Shown: piece after piece, positions 1 to 8,866 of the stretch
How the letters are laid out: each line of letters starts with the position of its first letter
Numbering within the stretch: the first letter of the stretch is position 1
DNA from: Rhodococcus sp040643435
GTDB taxonomy: Bacteria; Actinomycetota; Actinomycetes; Mycobacteriales; Mycobacteriaceae
Direction of reading: 5' to 3'
DNA length: 64,000 nt
NCBI RefSeq assembly: GCF_040643435.1
Contig: NZ_JBEYUH010000014.1
Coordinates: forward strand, 62,001-126,000
Program-made: the position numbers and the translations under genes
Notes under the pieces: generated by a model
Databases searched by the model: none
Told to the model about the DNA's origin: nothing
The model's input: only the letters and a program-made list of their open reading frames with translations

Positions 1-266
1 AGTTTGGGTCAGCTATTCGAGACCGGCATGCAGGACGGTTGAACAGCACGGTCGGACAGCCGTCTTCCCAAGACACGATCGAGTGCCGGATGGTTTCGGG
101 GTGTGCTGTGTGCAGGATCGGTCCGCAAAATTGATCTTGTTCCGAAAACGAACGTATATGAAACATCCGCGACTGAATCCGCCGATGTGTGTGATCTTCG
201 GCGATAGGTGGCACGGTTCTGAGCGGTGAGAACGGCATGGCCCCCGGGGCAGCAGCGGGCAAATGA

Positions 267-1433
267 TCAGATCCACCTCTCGTACCGGTCAGCGGGCATC
301 AGCTTCGGGAAGAACTCCTTTCGTAGATCGCGGATCAGCGCGATGTAGTTCCCGCCGTCGGTCCGAGCGGCAGTTTGAAGGCTCTGGAACGTGCCCCGCA
401 GCGGATCGAATGCAAACGATTCGGAGGCATCTCGCACCGCGTACATCGCGATGACCGGCGCCGGAGCCGGACCGTTCTCAGGGATTGTGGTGTCGATGGT
501 GGGGTCGTCCTGGAACGCCTGCCACAGCTGCTCAGGTTCGTCGCGGCCGAACGGGGGCGGCAACGTCCGGTTGCCGTCCTCGAGCGCATCCAGTGCCGGC
601 GCGATCCAATCCCTGTCGGCGATGCCGGCGATGGTGAACGCTCGTCGGACAGCCCAGACGGTAATGCGCCGAAGTTTCGGCTCGCGAGCCCTCGCGATCG
701 CGTCCGCAAGCGCGCGATCGACACCGGCGAGGTCGATCGCCTGGGGGCACCGGCTCAGTTTCTCGGACGGCGGTCTCCCACCCCATCGGATGGCCTCCTG
801 CTTCGCCGCCTCGGCCATCTTCTCGTAGCCGACCCTCAGGTAGATGGTCGCGTCGGCGGCCGGATCGGGGTCCCACCACGCGCGGGTCGGATGTTCGACG
901 ATCTCCTGATCCCAGGCACTGTCCGTCTTGTGAAGCCGAACCATCCCGTGGGGCCGATTCACCCGCCACACCTGCACCAGATACTCCTCGGTGGGCTCGT
1001 CGACCTCGAGAGCCCAGTGCGTGTCCCGACCGCGACCGGACACCCGGAACCGATACGACCCCCGGCCGATGGCCAGCCGGTCGAAGTCGGGTAGCTTCTC
1101 CCCACTCAGGGTGATCACGGCGAATGCCTTGGTCACCTTCACCGTGGCTTCCTCCACGACCTCCCACGCGCACCGATCGGCGTGGAAAGCCGGCTCGTTG
1201 TCGCAGACCTCGACGGTCAACGACACCGGACCGTAGGCGATGCCGGTCATGACCGTGACGAAGTTCTGCCCGACCTCGATGACACTGCCGGTCTCCGACG
1301 GTTCGTAGGTTTCCGCGGTCACAGATCCCAGGACGAACTGATGATGATCCGCGACGGCCACGCCGGATTGGTTCATCAAGGCACGGTAGCGCACGAGGAC
1401 TGCACCCACTCCGAGGACAAACGGGTCAACCAC
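267..1433 (-). CDS. Hypothetical protein, 388 aa
   Basis: I do not recognise this protein. It is a long, well-behaved reading frame with mixed composition and no signal peptide, no membrane segment and no obvious catalytic motif. The middle is charged and Trp-rich (for example TRAWWDPDP, near residue 200). The C-terminus ends FFPKLMPADRYERWI. The listed start is a GTG; an ATG 57 bases further in (position 1376, 369 aa) is equally possible because neither has a convincing ribosome binding site. It is the most downstream of three same-strand genes, the other two being SMI1/KNR4-type proteins, so a role in an immunity or polymorphic-toxin locus is conceivable. That idea rests on context only. 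Confidence 0.6.
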   Translation of the reverse strand: MVDPFVLGVGAVLVRYRALMNQSGVAVADHHQFVLGSVTAETYEPSETGSVIEVGQNFVTVMTGIAYGPVSLTVEVCDNEPAFHADRCAWEVVEEATVKVTKAFAVITLSGEKLPDFDRLAIGRGSYRFRVSGRGRDTHWALEVDEPTEEYLVQVWRVNRPHGMVRLHKTDSAWDQEIVEHPTRAWWDPDPAADATIYLRVGYEKMAEAAKQEAIRWGGRPPSEKLSRCPQAIDLAGVDRALADAIARAREPKLRRITVWAVRRAFTIAGIADRDWIAPALDALEDGNRTLPPPFGRDEPEQLWQAFQDDPTIDTTIPENGPAPAPVIAMYAVRDASESFAFDPLRGTFQSLQTAARTDGGNYIALIRDLRKEFFPKLMPADRYERWI

Positions 1434-1571
1434 CGCCCTAGTCGGTGCCCCTCATGTGCGCCCCGCCGCGATCACTCAACACATCCGATAACGGGACCGC
1501 CAGATCTGTCGATGTAGTGATCATGGCGGAGTTCAACCCTGAAAACGTCCTGGTCGAACACCACTACGTGC

Positions 1572-2522
1572 TCACGTCATTCGTGACCACGTAAGACCCG
1601 CCCCGACCTCTGGCCGATACTTCCCCTGCAACAACGCTCCGTCCGTAGTCAGGGCGGTGAGCACATCACTTACCAGCGCTCCGAGCGACGGCCACAACGC
1701 CTCGGAGCCCCCCATGCTGGTGCTGAACTCGATGACGCAGCCGCTCAGCTCGCCGCTGCGCATGTCCACGACCAGCACAGCACCGGTGTTGTCTTCGGCG
1801 ATCGGAATGAACTGCGGAACGAAGCGATCCGCTGGTGATCCCGCCGGACGCTCGGCATCTGCTGCAACCGGAGGGAGATCGGCATGCTGTTCGACTACGA
1901 ATTCCTCAGCGTCGAAGAACATCTGCCGCACCTCGAGCACACGCCCCAGATCCACCAGCTCGAAAGCAGGAACCAGCTCGAAGCCACCACTGTGCTGCGT
2001 GAACAGTGTCCGCAGGTCGGCAGTCCATCGGACCCCCGTCGCGCTCTCCACTTTCGTAACGTCATCCAGGGGTGCACCACTGACGATCGAGACATCGGCG
2101 ACCAAGTCTCGCAATGCCTGCCACGCTGTCGCGAAACCCGCGGACTCGGCCCCGTAGTGAGAAGCCACCCCAACCGGTGTCCGGACCGACCGCTCTGATC
2201 GGGGCGGCGATTGCTCCGTCTGGGATCGGCGATGCACCCTCTCCCGGACTGCGCGCTCTGCGATCTCGTCGAACGACAGTGAACCGTCGAGACCTTCGAT
2301 CTTGTAGTAATCGTCAACTTCGTCCTCGCCGTCGAGTTGAAGAGTCGCGCAACCGGCGAGGGTCCTGCCGAACTTGTCGGCCCAGGCATGTACACGGTCT
2401 GCGGCCTCACCGATGACATCCGGCAGGGCGCTGCTCGATGTGCTGCCTTTCAGAGTCACGAGTCCTCGGCGAGAATCACCTTCTTGGACTGAGCTGATGG
2501 TGATCCGCCAGTGCGTCGTCAT
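1572..2522 (-). CDS. SMI1/KNR4 (SUKH)-family protein, copy 1
   Basis: This 316-aa protein has a C-terminal half typical of SMI1/KNR4 (SUKH superfamily) domains. The signatures are an acidic helix then TGVRWTADLRTLFTQHSGG (near residue 180), the strand FVPQFIPIAEDNTGAVLVVD and the following GELSGCVIEFS. The first 90 residues form a separate alpha/beta segment shared with the next gene. SUKH proteins often serve as immunity proteins against secreted polymorphic toxins; no toxin gene is visible here. The ATG at 2522 was chosen over one 63 bases upstream because it has GAAGGAG about nine bases before it. It is about 35-40% similar by eye to the upstream neighbour, so the pair looks like a tandem duplication. 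The family call is fairly sure; the immunity role is inferred. Confidence 0.7.
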   Translation of the reverse strand: MTTHWRITISSVQEGDSRRGLVTLKGSTSSSALPDVIGEAADRVHAWADKFGRTLAGCATLQLDGEDEVDDYYKIEGLDGSLSFDEIAERAVRERVHRRSQTEQSPPRSERSVRTPVGVASHYGAESAGFATAWQALRDLVADVSIVSGAPLDDVTKVESATGVRWTADLRTLFTQHSGGFELVPAFELVDLGRVLEVRQMFFDAEEFVVEQHADLPPVAADAERPAGSPADRFVPQFIPIAEDNTGAVLVVDMRSGELSGCVIEFSTSMGGSEALWPSLGALVSDVLTALTTDGALLQGKYRPEVGAGLTWSRMT

Positions 2523-3073
2523 GTGATCGAGTCTCCTTCGGTCCGGCTGGAGGCATGCGGTGACCAGCACGTGACCGCGGTACATGCCTCAAAGGAGCAT
2601 CCGACACCAGCGTCGTTTTTCTTGCCTCACCAGACCAGCTGCGGTTCTGTCGAATGTAGGACGGAAGGGCTGGATTGACAGGCTACTTTGACAGAATGTC
2701 GGTGCCGCTAACGGTCGCCGTTACAGGTAAGCGCAGGTGACACCGGTTTCGCCCTGACCGATCGTTGTCAATCTCGGCGGTCGAGCTTGTCAATCTTCAC
2801 TGCATCTCGACAAACAACAACAGGGCCAAACGAGTCAAATCGGACCCAGTGTCGTGGTCACTCCCGGTTTCTGCGGGATTGGGGTCGTAAATTGCCGTTT
2901 ACGCACCATTGATGTCGAGATGCAACAAAGACTGGCGAGACACACCGCTACAGATTGACGGATCATGGGCGAGACAATGGAGCCGTCAACGTCGGAACGC
3001 TCATTCCTCCCTTGCTGGATCCGCCACCTTCTGCTCGATCGAGTTCGATCTGATTCCCGTCAACCGCGGAGGC
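2523..3073. other. Intergenic stretch between the two SUKH genes, no gene seen
   Basis: About 550 bases separate the two SUKH-type genes. Open frames here on the plus strand are short, poorly started and overlap the 3' end of copy 2 in antisense, so I do not call them. The stretch is visibly less GC-rich than the rest of the window, with runs such as caaacaacaacag near 2815. It probably carries the promoter of copy 1, but I see no clear -35/-10 pair. Confidence 0.4.
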
Positions 3074-4036
3074 TCAGTCGGGACTTTGCCAGGCGAGTGT
3101 TCCCGAAGTGGTCGGTGTCCAGTCATCATGAAATGTGCCTCGTACCCGGATGGCGTCGACGACATCCGCGACCATGGCGCTAGCCGAGGACCACAGAGGG
3201 CGCGAACCACCCGCCGTGGCGGAGTACTCGACGACACAACCGTGCAGCGAGCCGGTGCGGATGTCGACGCACAGCGACGTACCAGCGGCGTCATCTGCGA
3301 TGGGAATCAGCTCGGGTACAAACACTTCGGCCGGAGTGCCAGCGGGCGCTGTCCGAATCGCCGACTCGTCCGGTACGGAACCCTCCGGCCAGCGCTCTCG
3401 TAGATCGTCGGTGATCTGCATCCACATGTCCCAAGTGGTGATCGCTTCGTTGAGTGAGAGCAGCCGGAACATCGGCACGATCTCGATACCTCCGGGGTGG
3501 AGGCTGAACAGCTCGCGGATCTCGTCGGGCCACCGGTATCCGGTGTGGTTCTCGGCGGCGGCGAGATCGTTGTCGGTGGCGCCTGGTGTCGTCGTGTCGT
3601 CGAGGGCTCCGGTGGAAGCGAGGTCTTGCCACAACGCGGCTAGATGGCCTCCGACGATGTCGTAGCGTGGTCCTTCTAACCCGTCTCTATCGGCGTTCTT
3701 CCGCTCGGGCAGTGCGGCAGTATCGCGTTCGGTTACTGATTGTTGCTGTTGTGCATCCCACTTACGCAAGGCTTCTTCGGCGCTGGCAACGGCCTCGTTC
3801 AATGGCAGGGAGCCGTCAAGGCCGGGAAGATCGATCGGTCCCTTCAGGCCGTTTATCAGCAGGCGACCGGGAATGGTTTTGATGGTGCTTCCGGTTCTTT
3901 CCGCCCATTCCTGGGCGGCATGCACTGCATCGCGTGCTGCCTCCGCGATTGAATCAGAGTTGTTGATTCCGTGCAGTCCCTGTCCGCCACCGGTGTCACC
4001 ACGGCGGTAGAAGACGGTCAGATCCCATGCGATCAT
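3074..4036 (-). CDS. SMI1/KNR4 (SUKH)-family protein, copy 2
   Basis: This 320-aa paralogue of the downstream gene has the same two-part build. An N-terminal alpha/beta segment starts MIAWDLTVFYRRGD. A Gln/Glu-rich linker follows near residue 100, then a SMI1/KNR4 domain with GYRWPDEIRELFSLHPGG, FVPELIPIADDAAGTSLCVD and GSLHGCVVEYS. The ATG at 4036 is preceded by GGAGG eight bases away; two upstream ATGs lack a site. The gene lies about 265 bases downstream of the nearer end of an IS256-type element, so its native promoter region may be altered. An immunity role is the usual one for this family, but no cognate toxin is visible in the window. Confidence 0.7.
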   Translation of the reverse strand: MIAWDLTVFYRRGDTGGGQGLHGINNSDSIAEAARDAVHAAQEWAERTGSTIKTIPGRLLINGLKGPIDLPGLDGSLPLNEAVASAEEALRKWDAQQQQSVTERDTAALPERKNADRDGLEGPRYDIVGGHLAALWQDLASTGALDDTTTPGATDNDLAAAENHTGYRWPDEIRELFSLHPGGIEIVPMFRLLSLNEAITTWDMWMQITDDLRERWPEGSVPDESAIRTAPAGTPAEVFVPELIPIADDAAGTSLCVDIRTGSLHGCVVEYSATAGGSRPLWSSASAMVADVVDAIRVRGTFHDDWTPTTSGTLAWQSPD

Positions 4037-4302
4037 GACTGCAACCTCCATTCTGGCCCGAGCATCGGGGCCGGGCACATTCCCGGCCCCGATACTCATC
4101 ATCCTGTGGGGAGAGATCCGCCGTTCGCATCGACGTGGAACGGATCGTTCATCAGCACTCGGTTCCAATGGTAGAACCAGCGCAAGTCAACTCCGCCTCC
4201 TCTGTTGTCGTTTCGGTTGATGAAGCAGATGCTGTACCCGGGTCCCGTGCCACCCTGCGCCACTGCGGGCGGTCAAGTCCCGGCAGGTGGTGTGCGACCT
4301 TG

Positions 4303-5625
4303 TCGCGTGATTCTTCATCGTTGGTTCAGGCGGTCAACGCGGGTGTCACCTCCTCGGCAGGCTCGGTGACGGTCTCCGCGGACGGGTTGTTGCGGCGGGA
4401 TCGGGCAAGGACGTCGAGCCCGAGATAGCGTCGCCCTTCGATCCACTCGTCGTACTGCTCGGCCAGCACCGCACCGACCAGCCGGATCAGCGCGGTCCGA
4501 TCGGGAAAGATCCCGACCACATCGGTGCGACGCCGGATCTCCTTGTTCAGCCGTTCCTGCGGATTGTTGGACCAGATCTGGCGCCAGATCTGCTTCGGAA
4601 ACGCGGTGAACGCCAGCAGGTCCGCCCGCGCTGTGTCGAGATGCTCCGCGACCTTGGATAGTTTCGATTCGAGTGCATCGATCACCCGGTCATGTTGTGC
4701 GTGAACCGAATCGGCGTCGGGTTGGTCGTAGACCGAATGCAACAGCGTCTTCACCCAGGGCCACGAGGCCTTCGGGGTCACCGTCATCAAGTTGATTGCA
4801 TAATGCGTTCTGCATCTCTGCCACGAGGCACCGGGCAGCGTCGCCCCGATCGCGGACACGAGCCCGATGTGCGCATCGGAGGTCACCAACCGCACCCCGG
4901 ACAAACCTCGGGCGACCAGGCCGCGGAAAAAGGCCAGCCAGCCGGCGCCGTCCTCGGCGGAGGTGACATCGACACCAAGTACCTCGCGGTAGCCCTCGGC
5001 ATTGACCCCGACCGCCACCAAGGTGTGCACGTTGATCACGCGCCCGTTCTCCCGGACTTTGAGTACCAGCGCATCGGCGGCGACGAAGGTGTACGGGCCG
5101 GCATCGAGTGGCCGGTTCCGGAATGCCTCGACCTGCTCGTCCAGCTCTTTCGCCATGACGCTGACCTGCGACTTCGACAACGAGGTGATGCCGAGGGTGT
5201 CGACGAGTTTCTCCATCCGGCGCGTAGAGACGCCGAGCAGATAGCAGGTGGCCACCACGGTGGTCAGCGCCCGTTCGGCCCGTTTGCGACGCTGCAGCAG
5301 CCAATCCGGAAAGTACGAACCCTGCCGCAACTTGGGGATCGACACATCGAGGGTGCCGACCCGGGTATCGAAGTCCCGATGCCGGTAGCCGTTACGGACG
5401 TTGACGCGGTCGCCGGAACGTTGCCCGTAGTCGGCGCCGCACAACATGTCGGCTTCGGCACTCATCAGGGCGTCGATGAACATCGACAACAACTCGCGCA
5501 GCAGATCAGGGCTGGCGCCGGTGAGTCGGTCTTCGACGAGGCGGCGCAGGTCGATATCGTGGGCAGTGGTCATCGCGTGGTCCTGTCTCGAGTGACTTTG
5601 GTCGGTCTCTTCGAGAATCACGCGA
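4303..5625. mobile_element. IS256-family insertion sequence (minimum extent)
   Basis: The transposase gene is bracketed by a perfect 12-base inverted match. TCGCGTGATTCT at 4303-4314 recurs as its reverse complement at 5614-5625, 11 bases beyond the stop and about 40 beyond the start. IS256-family ends normally lie this close to the gene. Identity beyond the 12 bases is weak, so the true terminal repeats may run somewhat further out. I found no convincing 8-9 bp target duplication, so the exact boundaries are uncertain. Confidence 0.55.
4326..5573 (-). CDS. IS256-family (Mutator-type) transposase
   Basis: This 415-aa DDE transposase cuts and re-joins DNA at the ends of its insertion sequence. 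It shows the family layout: an N-terminal region with YGQRSGDRVNVRNGYRHR and TRVGTLDVSIPKLRQGSYFP, then the catalytic core with the first Asp in FVAADALVLKVRENG, the second in RLVTSDAHIGL, the family-typical WQRCRTHYAINLM, and the Glu in NNPQERLNKEIRRRTDVVG. The length is normal and there is no internal stop, so it may be active. The ATG at 5573 (MTTAHDIDL) is preferred to one 93 bases upstream, which would run across the inverted repeat. The family identification is secure. Confidence 0.93.
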   Translation of the reverse strand: MTTAHDIDLRRLVEDRLTGASPDLLRELLSMFIDALMSAEADMLCGADYGQRSGDRVNVRNGYRHRDFDTRVGTLDVSIPKLRQGSYFPDWLLQRRKRAERALTTVVATCYLLGVSTRRMEKLVDTLGITSLSKSQVSVMAKELDEQVEAFRNRPLDAGPYTFVAADALVLKVRENGRVINVHTLVAVGVNAEGYREVLGVDVTSAEDGAGWLAFFRGLVARGLSGVRLVTSDAHIGLVSAIGATLPGASWQRCRTHYAINLMTVTPKASWPWVKTLLHSVYDQPDADSVHAQHDRVIDALESKLSKVAEHLDTARADLLAFTAFPKQIWRQIWSNNPQERLNKEIRRRTDVVGIFPDRTALIRLVGAVLAEQYDEWIEGRRYLGLDVLARSRRNNPSAETVTEPAEEVTPALTA

Positions 5626-6109
5626 TGGCCGTCTTTCGTCCGGTTACGACACGCCCACAGACTCATTCAGCTGCGGCTCGTACACCACTCTGATGGACGC
5701 AACCAAAGCGAAAACTGGCCCGACACAACCCCTTCGATTCTCCCTACGGCCGGCCAGGCGACACGCTGCCGTGAGATGTCTCGCGAGGACTGGTGGGGCT
5801 GCGCTGTCGTGGGCGGGGACCCCGGTCCGAATGCCGGTGAATCTCCCGGTTCCACCGTCGAGTTGTCACTGGGGTCCCGTAGCCGGATCAGGAGGATCGG
5901 TGAGGACGCGGTGCTGTGGCCACTGCTTCTGGGTCGTCGCTCGTCTCGGCCAGCGCATCGGCACGAACTGCAGCGAGGACCTCGATCGATAACGAACAGG
6001 TCACTTCGACCTAGATCAGGTGTCGAACAAGACACAGCGGGCTATTCCCGGATCAGCGTCCGGCCCCGGATGCACCACCCGATCCCGAACTGCTTCAGGA
6101 GGATTGCGC
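5626..6109. other. Gap between the insertion sequence and the mini-ORF, no gene seen
   Basis: Nearly 500 bases lie between the insertion sequence and the 21-aa reading frame. Several open frames cross it on both strands, but all have Arg/Ser/Pro-rich compositions typical of non-coding high-GC frames and none has a ribosome binding site. I see no convincing functional element here. Confidence 0.4.
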
Positions 6110-6175
6110 ATGCTTCTCGGATCTCTCGCCCTGACCCTCGGCGGCCTGCTCGCAGCACTGGGCATCGTGCTCTGA
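6110..6175 (+). CDS. 21-aa hydrophobic mini-protein
   Basis: The ATG at 6110 follows a near-perfect Shine-Dalgarno, AGGAGG at 6097-6102, with seven bases between. The frame encodes 21 residues beginning MLLGSLALTLGG and ending ALGIVL. All are hydrophobic or small and none is charged, enough for one short membrane span. A strong hairpin terminator starts 24 bases after the stop. The combination of strong ribosome site, tiny hydrophobic frame and own terminator suggests a real small membrane peptide, possibly a type I toxin-like peptide or a small membrane regulator. I recognise no family. The role is unknown; the case for translation is moderate. Confidence 0.5.
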   Translation: MLLGSLALTLGGLLAALGIVL

Positions 6176-6198
6176 TCCCACCCTGCCGCATTCGTATT

Positions 6199-6239
6199 CC
6201 GCGTCCGCCTCTGTCCGGGGCGGACGCGGTCACCTTTTT
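6199..6239 (+). terminator. Rho-independent terminator after the mini-ORF
   Basis: CCGCGTCCGCC at 6199-6209 pairs perfectly over 11 bases with GGCGGACGCGG at 6219-6229 around a nine-base loop. A five-T run follows at 6235-6239. This is a classic intrinsic terminator on the plus strand, and its placement fits a short transcript ending just after the 21-aa frame. Confidence 0.75.
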
Positions 6240-6290
6240 CCGCCCCCGCGCTCGTACAGGCCGCAGGGCGTATGTCGAGGAGTTGTTGTC

Positions 6291-6479
6291 ATGCTCGCGC
6301 CTCGCCGTTCCCGCTCCCCGGAGCAACCGGCCACCGCGCTGACGGTCAACGATCTCGAGGCAGTACTGCGAGCGTTGACCGGGCACGCTCCGACCGAGAC
6401 CGATCTCGCGGCGGTCCGGTGTCTGCCCGGCACGCTCACGCCCGTAGACGAGTCCGCGCATGGTGGACACCACCGGTGA
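6291..6479 (+). CDS. Small hypothetical protein, 62 aa
   Basis: This 62-aa frame starts at an ATG with GAGGAG eight bases upstream (6277-6282). After a basic start (MLAPRRSRSPEQ) it has a plausible helical segment, LTVNDLEAVLRALTG, and ends His-rich (ESAHGGHHR). No family is recognised. It lies between a terminator and a recombinase remnant in the accessory island, so it may be island cargo. The ribosome site and near-normal composition support it; nothing supports a function. Confidence 0.45.
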   Translation: MLAPRRSRSPEQPATALTVNDLEAVLRALTGHAPTETDLAAVRCLPGTLTPVDESAHGGHHR

Positions 6480-6959
6480 CGTGCAGAAGGATGCCACGAT
6501 TGCCGAGCTCGCAGCCGGTGCTGACGATGCTCGGTTCCCGGTTCGACATCTGCGTTTCGACCGGCCCCGCACGCGCTCGATCCTCGTGCCGGGTCCGACG
6601 AGCGCTCCCGTTCGGGATCGGGACTTGCCGGGGCGGCCGCAGTGGCGCACAGCCGCGGGGCCGTCGACAGACCCTCCAAGCGCGGGAAGTCCGGACGGTA
6701 CCTGATCGGAACTTCCCGCCGACCGTGCACAGATGAGGGGAGGAGTGCACAGCCGGGCAGTCCTCACCGGGGAGGTGGTATCCGAGGACCGCCACCCACA
6801 TATAGGGACTTTGGTCCCGGACGTTACAAGCATTGATTCCCTACCCTGCCGGTAGTTGCTGGCACCGGTTGCTGGCAACCGGTGCGGAAGGGAGCTCGCC
6901 CGGATCGGCGCCGATCTCGATCATCGCTCTGATCGGCGACACCGCTGCTGTCTCCACCG
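6480..6959. other. Gap upstream of the recombinase remnant, no confident gene
   Basis: A further plus-strand frame (6460-6705, MVDTTGDVQKDATIAEL) overlaps the 62-aa gene by 20 bases but has no ribosome binding site, and its second half turns Pro/Arg/Ser-rich, so I do not call it. Minus-strand frames look like shadows. The segment includes the imperfect direct repeat gttgctggcaccggttgctggcaaccgg near 6853. Confidence 0.35.
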
Positions 6960-7763
6960 GTGACCTTCACTGTGCACGTCACCGACACCCTCGGCGGATG
7001 CGGCACTCGATCCATCCCCGATCTGTGTCGGCGCACCTCGGTAGCGTCGCTGCTCGTGGACAGCGAGCACATCCCCGCCGGTGAGGTCGTGGAGACATCC
7101 AAGGCCGGTTCTTCCCTCGACCTGCCCGATCTTGCGCCGCAGATCCTCGAACGGATCGGCGCCTCGGTGGCCTCAGCCCGCTCCGCCGGGACCCGCCGCA
7201 CCTACGCCTCGGCGTGGCGGAAGTTCACCACCTGGTGCCGCAGCGAGGGACATCAGGTGTTGCCGGCGCATCCGGTGACCGTCGCCGCCTATCTGGTGGC
7301 CGCGGCCGACACCCTCACCCCGGAGGGCACTCGTGCCTATGCCCCGGCCACGTTGGCGCATCACCTCGCGGCGATCGCGCATCATCACCGCGAGGCGGGG
7401 CAGTCCAGTCCCACCGGCGATGACCTGGTGCGCCGGACGATGTCCGGGATCCGCCGGGACTACGCAACCGCCGGGGACCGGCCCCGCAGCCCGCGGGCGC
7501 CGCTGCTGACCGCCGATGTCCTCACCATCGTCGAGCGGGCGCGGGCGAGCTGCGGCAGCTGGGCCGATGAGGTCCGTCCTCCCGGCGCTGGAGCACCATC
7601 CGGGAGACGGGAAGGACGAGACGGTCGATGCGCATCGGGTTCCTCTCAAGGGTGGCAGGGGTGTTCACTCGAGGAAACCAGTGACCTGAACCCACCGCTC
7701 GATGGCCACAGACGGTGGCGCATCTTTTCCCCGGGGAGTGTGCCTGTGCAGTCCCTGACCTGA
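6960..7763 (+). pseudogene. Truncated tyrosine recombinase/integrase (N-terminal part only)
   Basis: Residues from about 60 to 205 of this frame form the SAM-like core-binding domain of a phage-type integrase. Signatures include RSAGTRRTYASAWRKFTTWC, HPVTVAAYLVAAADT, YAPATLAHHLAAIAHHH and VRRTMSGIRRDYA. After CGSWADEV (about position 7572) the protein loses all similarity and becomes a Pro/Arg/Gly-rich tail. The catalytic domain with the Arg...His-x-x-Arg...Tyr residues is therefore missing. The gene is a broken remnant and cannot recombine DNA. The true start is uncertain; a GTG near 7057 is plausible. It marks a past integrative element in this island. Confidence 0.75.
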
Positions 7764-7875
7764 TGTTCTGCGTCGTGGACGGTGTCTTCACCGGAACTGA
7801 TTCGTCTCGCTACGAGCTGTCCGTTGTCCGTGTGCGAGCCATCGTTCCCGGGCATCGTCGACACCACCACCGGAA

Positions 7876-8517
7876 TTACCGCAGTGCTGCGTCGACCGTG
7901 ACGGTGAGCGTATCGGTGAGATCCGCAGCGTCGACGGTGATCACCGGGGTGCTCGTGCGGGTACCGATGAACGTCTGGGCCAGATAGTTGTCACTGGGAT
8001 AGCTGAACACTTCGACGATCGCCGAGGCACCGGAGGGGAACAGATGAACCGGCGACCGGCCGGTCCAGGCATCACCGGTGTCCACCCCACTGAGGTCTAT
8101 CTGCAATAGGCACTTCCCGGAAACCGGGGCGGGAACATCGGTGCCCTCACGAAAAGCGATGTCCACGAACCGCGCGGACCAACCGATCGACCCGTCACCG
8201 CCGAAGGTCAAGGTGACCTTGTCCGCCTCCGAGTCAGTGCCTGGGCCGATGGTGACGGCGTCGAGCACGGGATAGACCACGCCCGCTGGAACCTCGCCGG
8301 GTGCCAGAGCTCGATCGGCTGGGGCATCGGTCGGTGGCATCGGCGTCGGGTTTCCGACTCGAAGTGTCCCGGCGAACGATTCGACCCGCTGACAGGAAGT
8401 TCCGGCTGCGTCAGCGGTTGCCGCAGCGGGTTCATCGCCACCCCCGTCTGCTGCGCACCCGGTCGCCAGGACGCCGAGTGACAGGATGACTGCCGCACCT
8501 CGCACAGCAGACAGCAT
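7876..8517 (-). CDS. Lipoprotein with AMIN-like domain
   Basis: This 213-aa protein starts MLSAVRGAAVILSLGVLATGC. It has a short signal peptide with an LATGC lipobox, so the Cys should be lipidated and the protein anchored outside the membrane. A low-complexity Ala/Asp linker follows. The rest matches the AMIN-like domain of actinobacterial lipoproteins: DKVTLTFGGDGSIGWSARFVDIAF, then a strand ending LQIDLSGVDTGD, then FIGTRTSTPVITVDAADL. AMIN-type domains bind cell-wall glycans, so an envelope role is likely but unproven. The ATG at 8517 is preferred to a GTG nine bases upstream because GGAAGG at 8529-8534 would be only two bases from the GTG. Confidence 0.7.
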   Translation of the reverse strand: MLSAVRGAAVILSLGVLATGCAADGGGDEPAAATADAAGTSCQRVESFAGTLRVGNPTPMPPTDAPADRALAPGEVPAGVVYPVLDAVTIGPGTDSEADKVTLTFGGDGSIGWSARFVDIAFREGTDVPAPVSGKCLLQIDLSGVDTGDAWTGRSPVHLFPSGASAIVEVFSYPSDNYLAQTFIGTRTSTPVITVDAADLTDTLTVTVDAALR

Positions 8518-8817
8518 GGGTGCCACGACCTTCCAACGCCTCGGTGGGTGGGCAGGTGGACTCTAACGTGAAGACCTTATGCCGTGAAGGCGCACGACGT
8601 TCCTCACGAGGTCTAACGCCGCTGACATCCCACTCGGCAGGCGGAGCTACCGGCCCCGACCATGAGCGCAAGAAGGATTCGCGGTAGCCCTGCTCCTGCA
8701 CACGAAATGCGTGCTGGTTAGGGATCGTCAAACAGCACACCCATGAAGACCGATGTGAACACAGTGGGCCGGGGCAGATTTCCACCACGGCGGGCTTGCG
8801 GCTCGAACACCACCCGA

Positions 8818-8846
8818 TTGCGTTTGTTTCGTTTACTGCATATATT
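8818..8846 (+). promoter_or_regulatory. Predicted promoter of the HTH-PIN pair
   Basis: TTGCGT at 8818-8823 and TATATT at 8841-8846 are separated by 17 bases, a good sigma-70-type pair just ahead of the antitoxin-type gene. GGAGGAGG at 8853-8860 is its ribosome binding site. The rest of the 349-base gap back to the divergent lipoprotein gene holds no gene that I can support. Confidence 0.55.
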
Positions 8847-8866
8847 TCACTTGGAGGAGGTGGGGT

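Noticed and set aside
1523..1594. 23-codon plus-strand ORF MAEFNPENVLVEHHYVLTS
   Set aside because: No ribosome binding site, overlaps the 3' end of the SUKH gene and no terminator; probably chance.
2909..3403. 164-codon plus-strand frame across the SUKH spacer
   Set aside because: Runs antisense into SUKH copy 2, Arg/Ser-rich, no family motifs.
6460..6705. 81-codon plus-strand frame overlapping the 62-aa gene
   Set aside because: No ribosome site and low-complexity second half.
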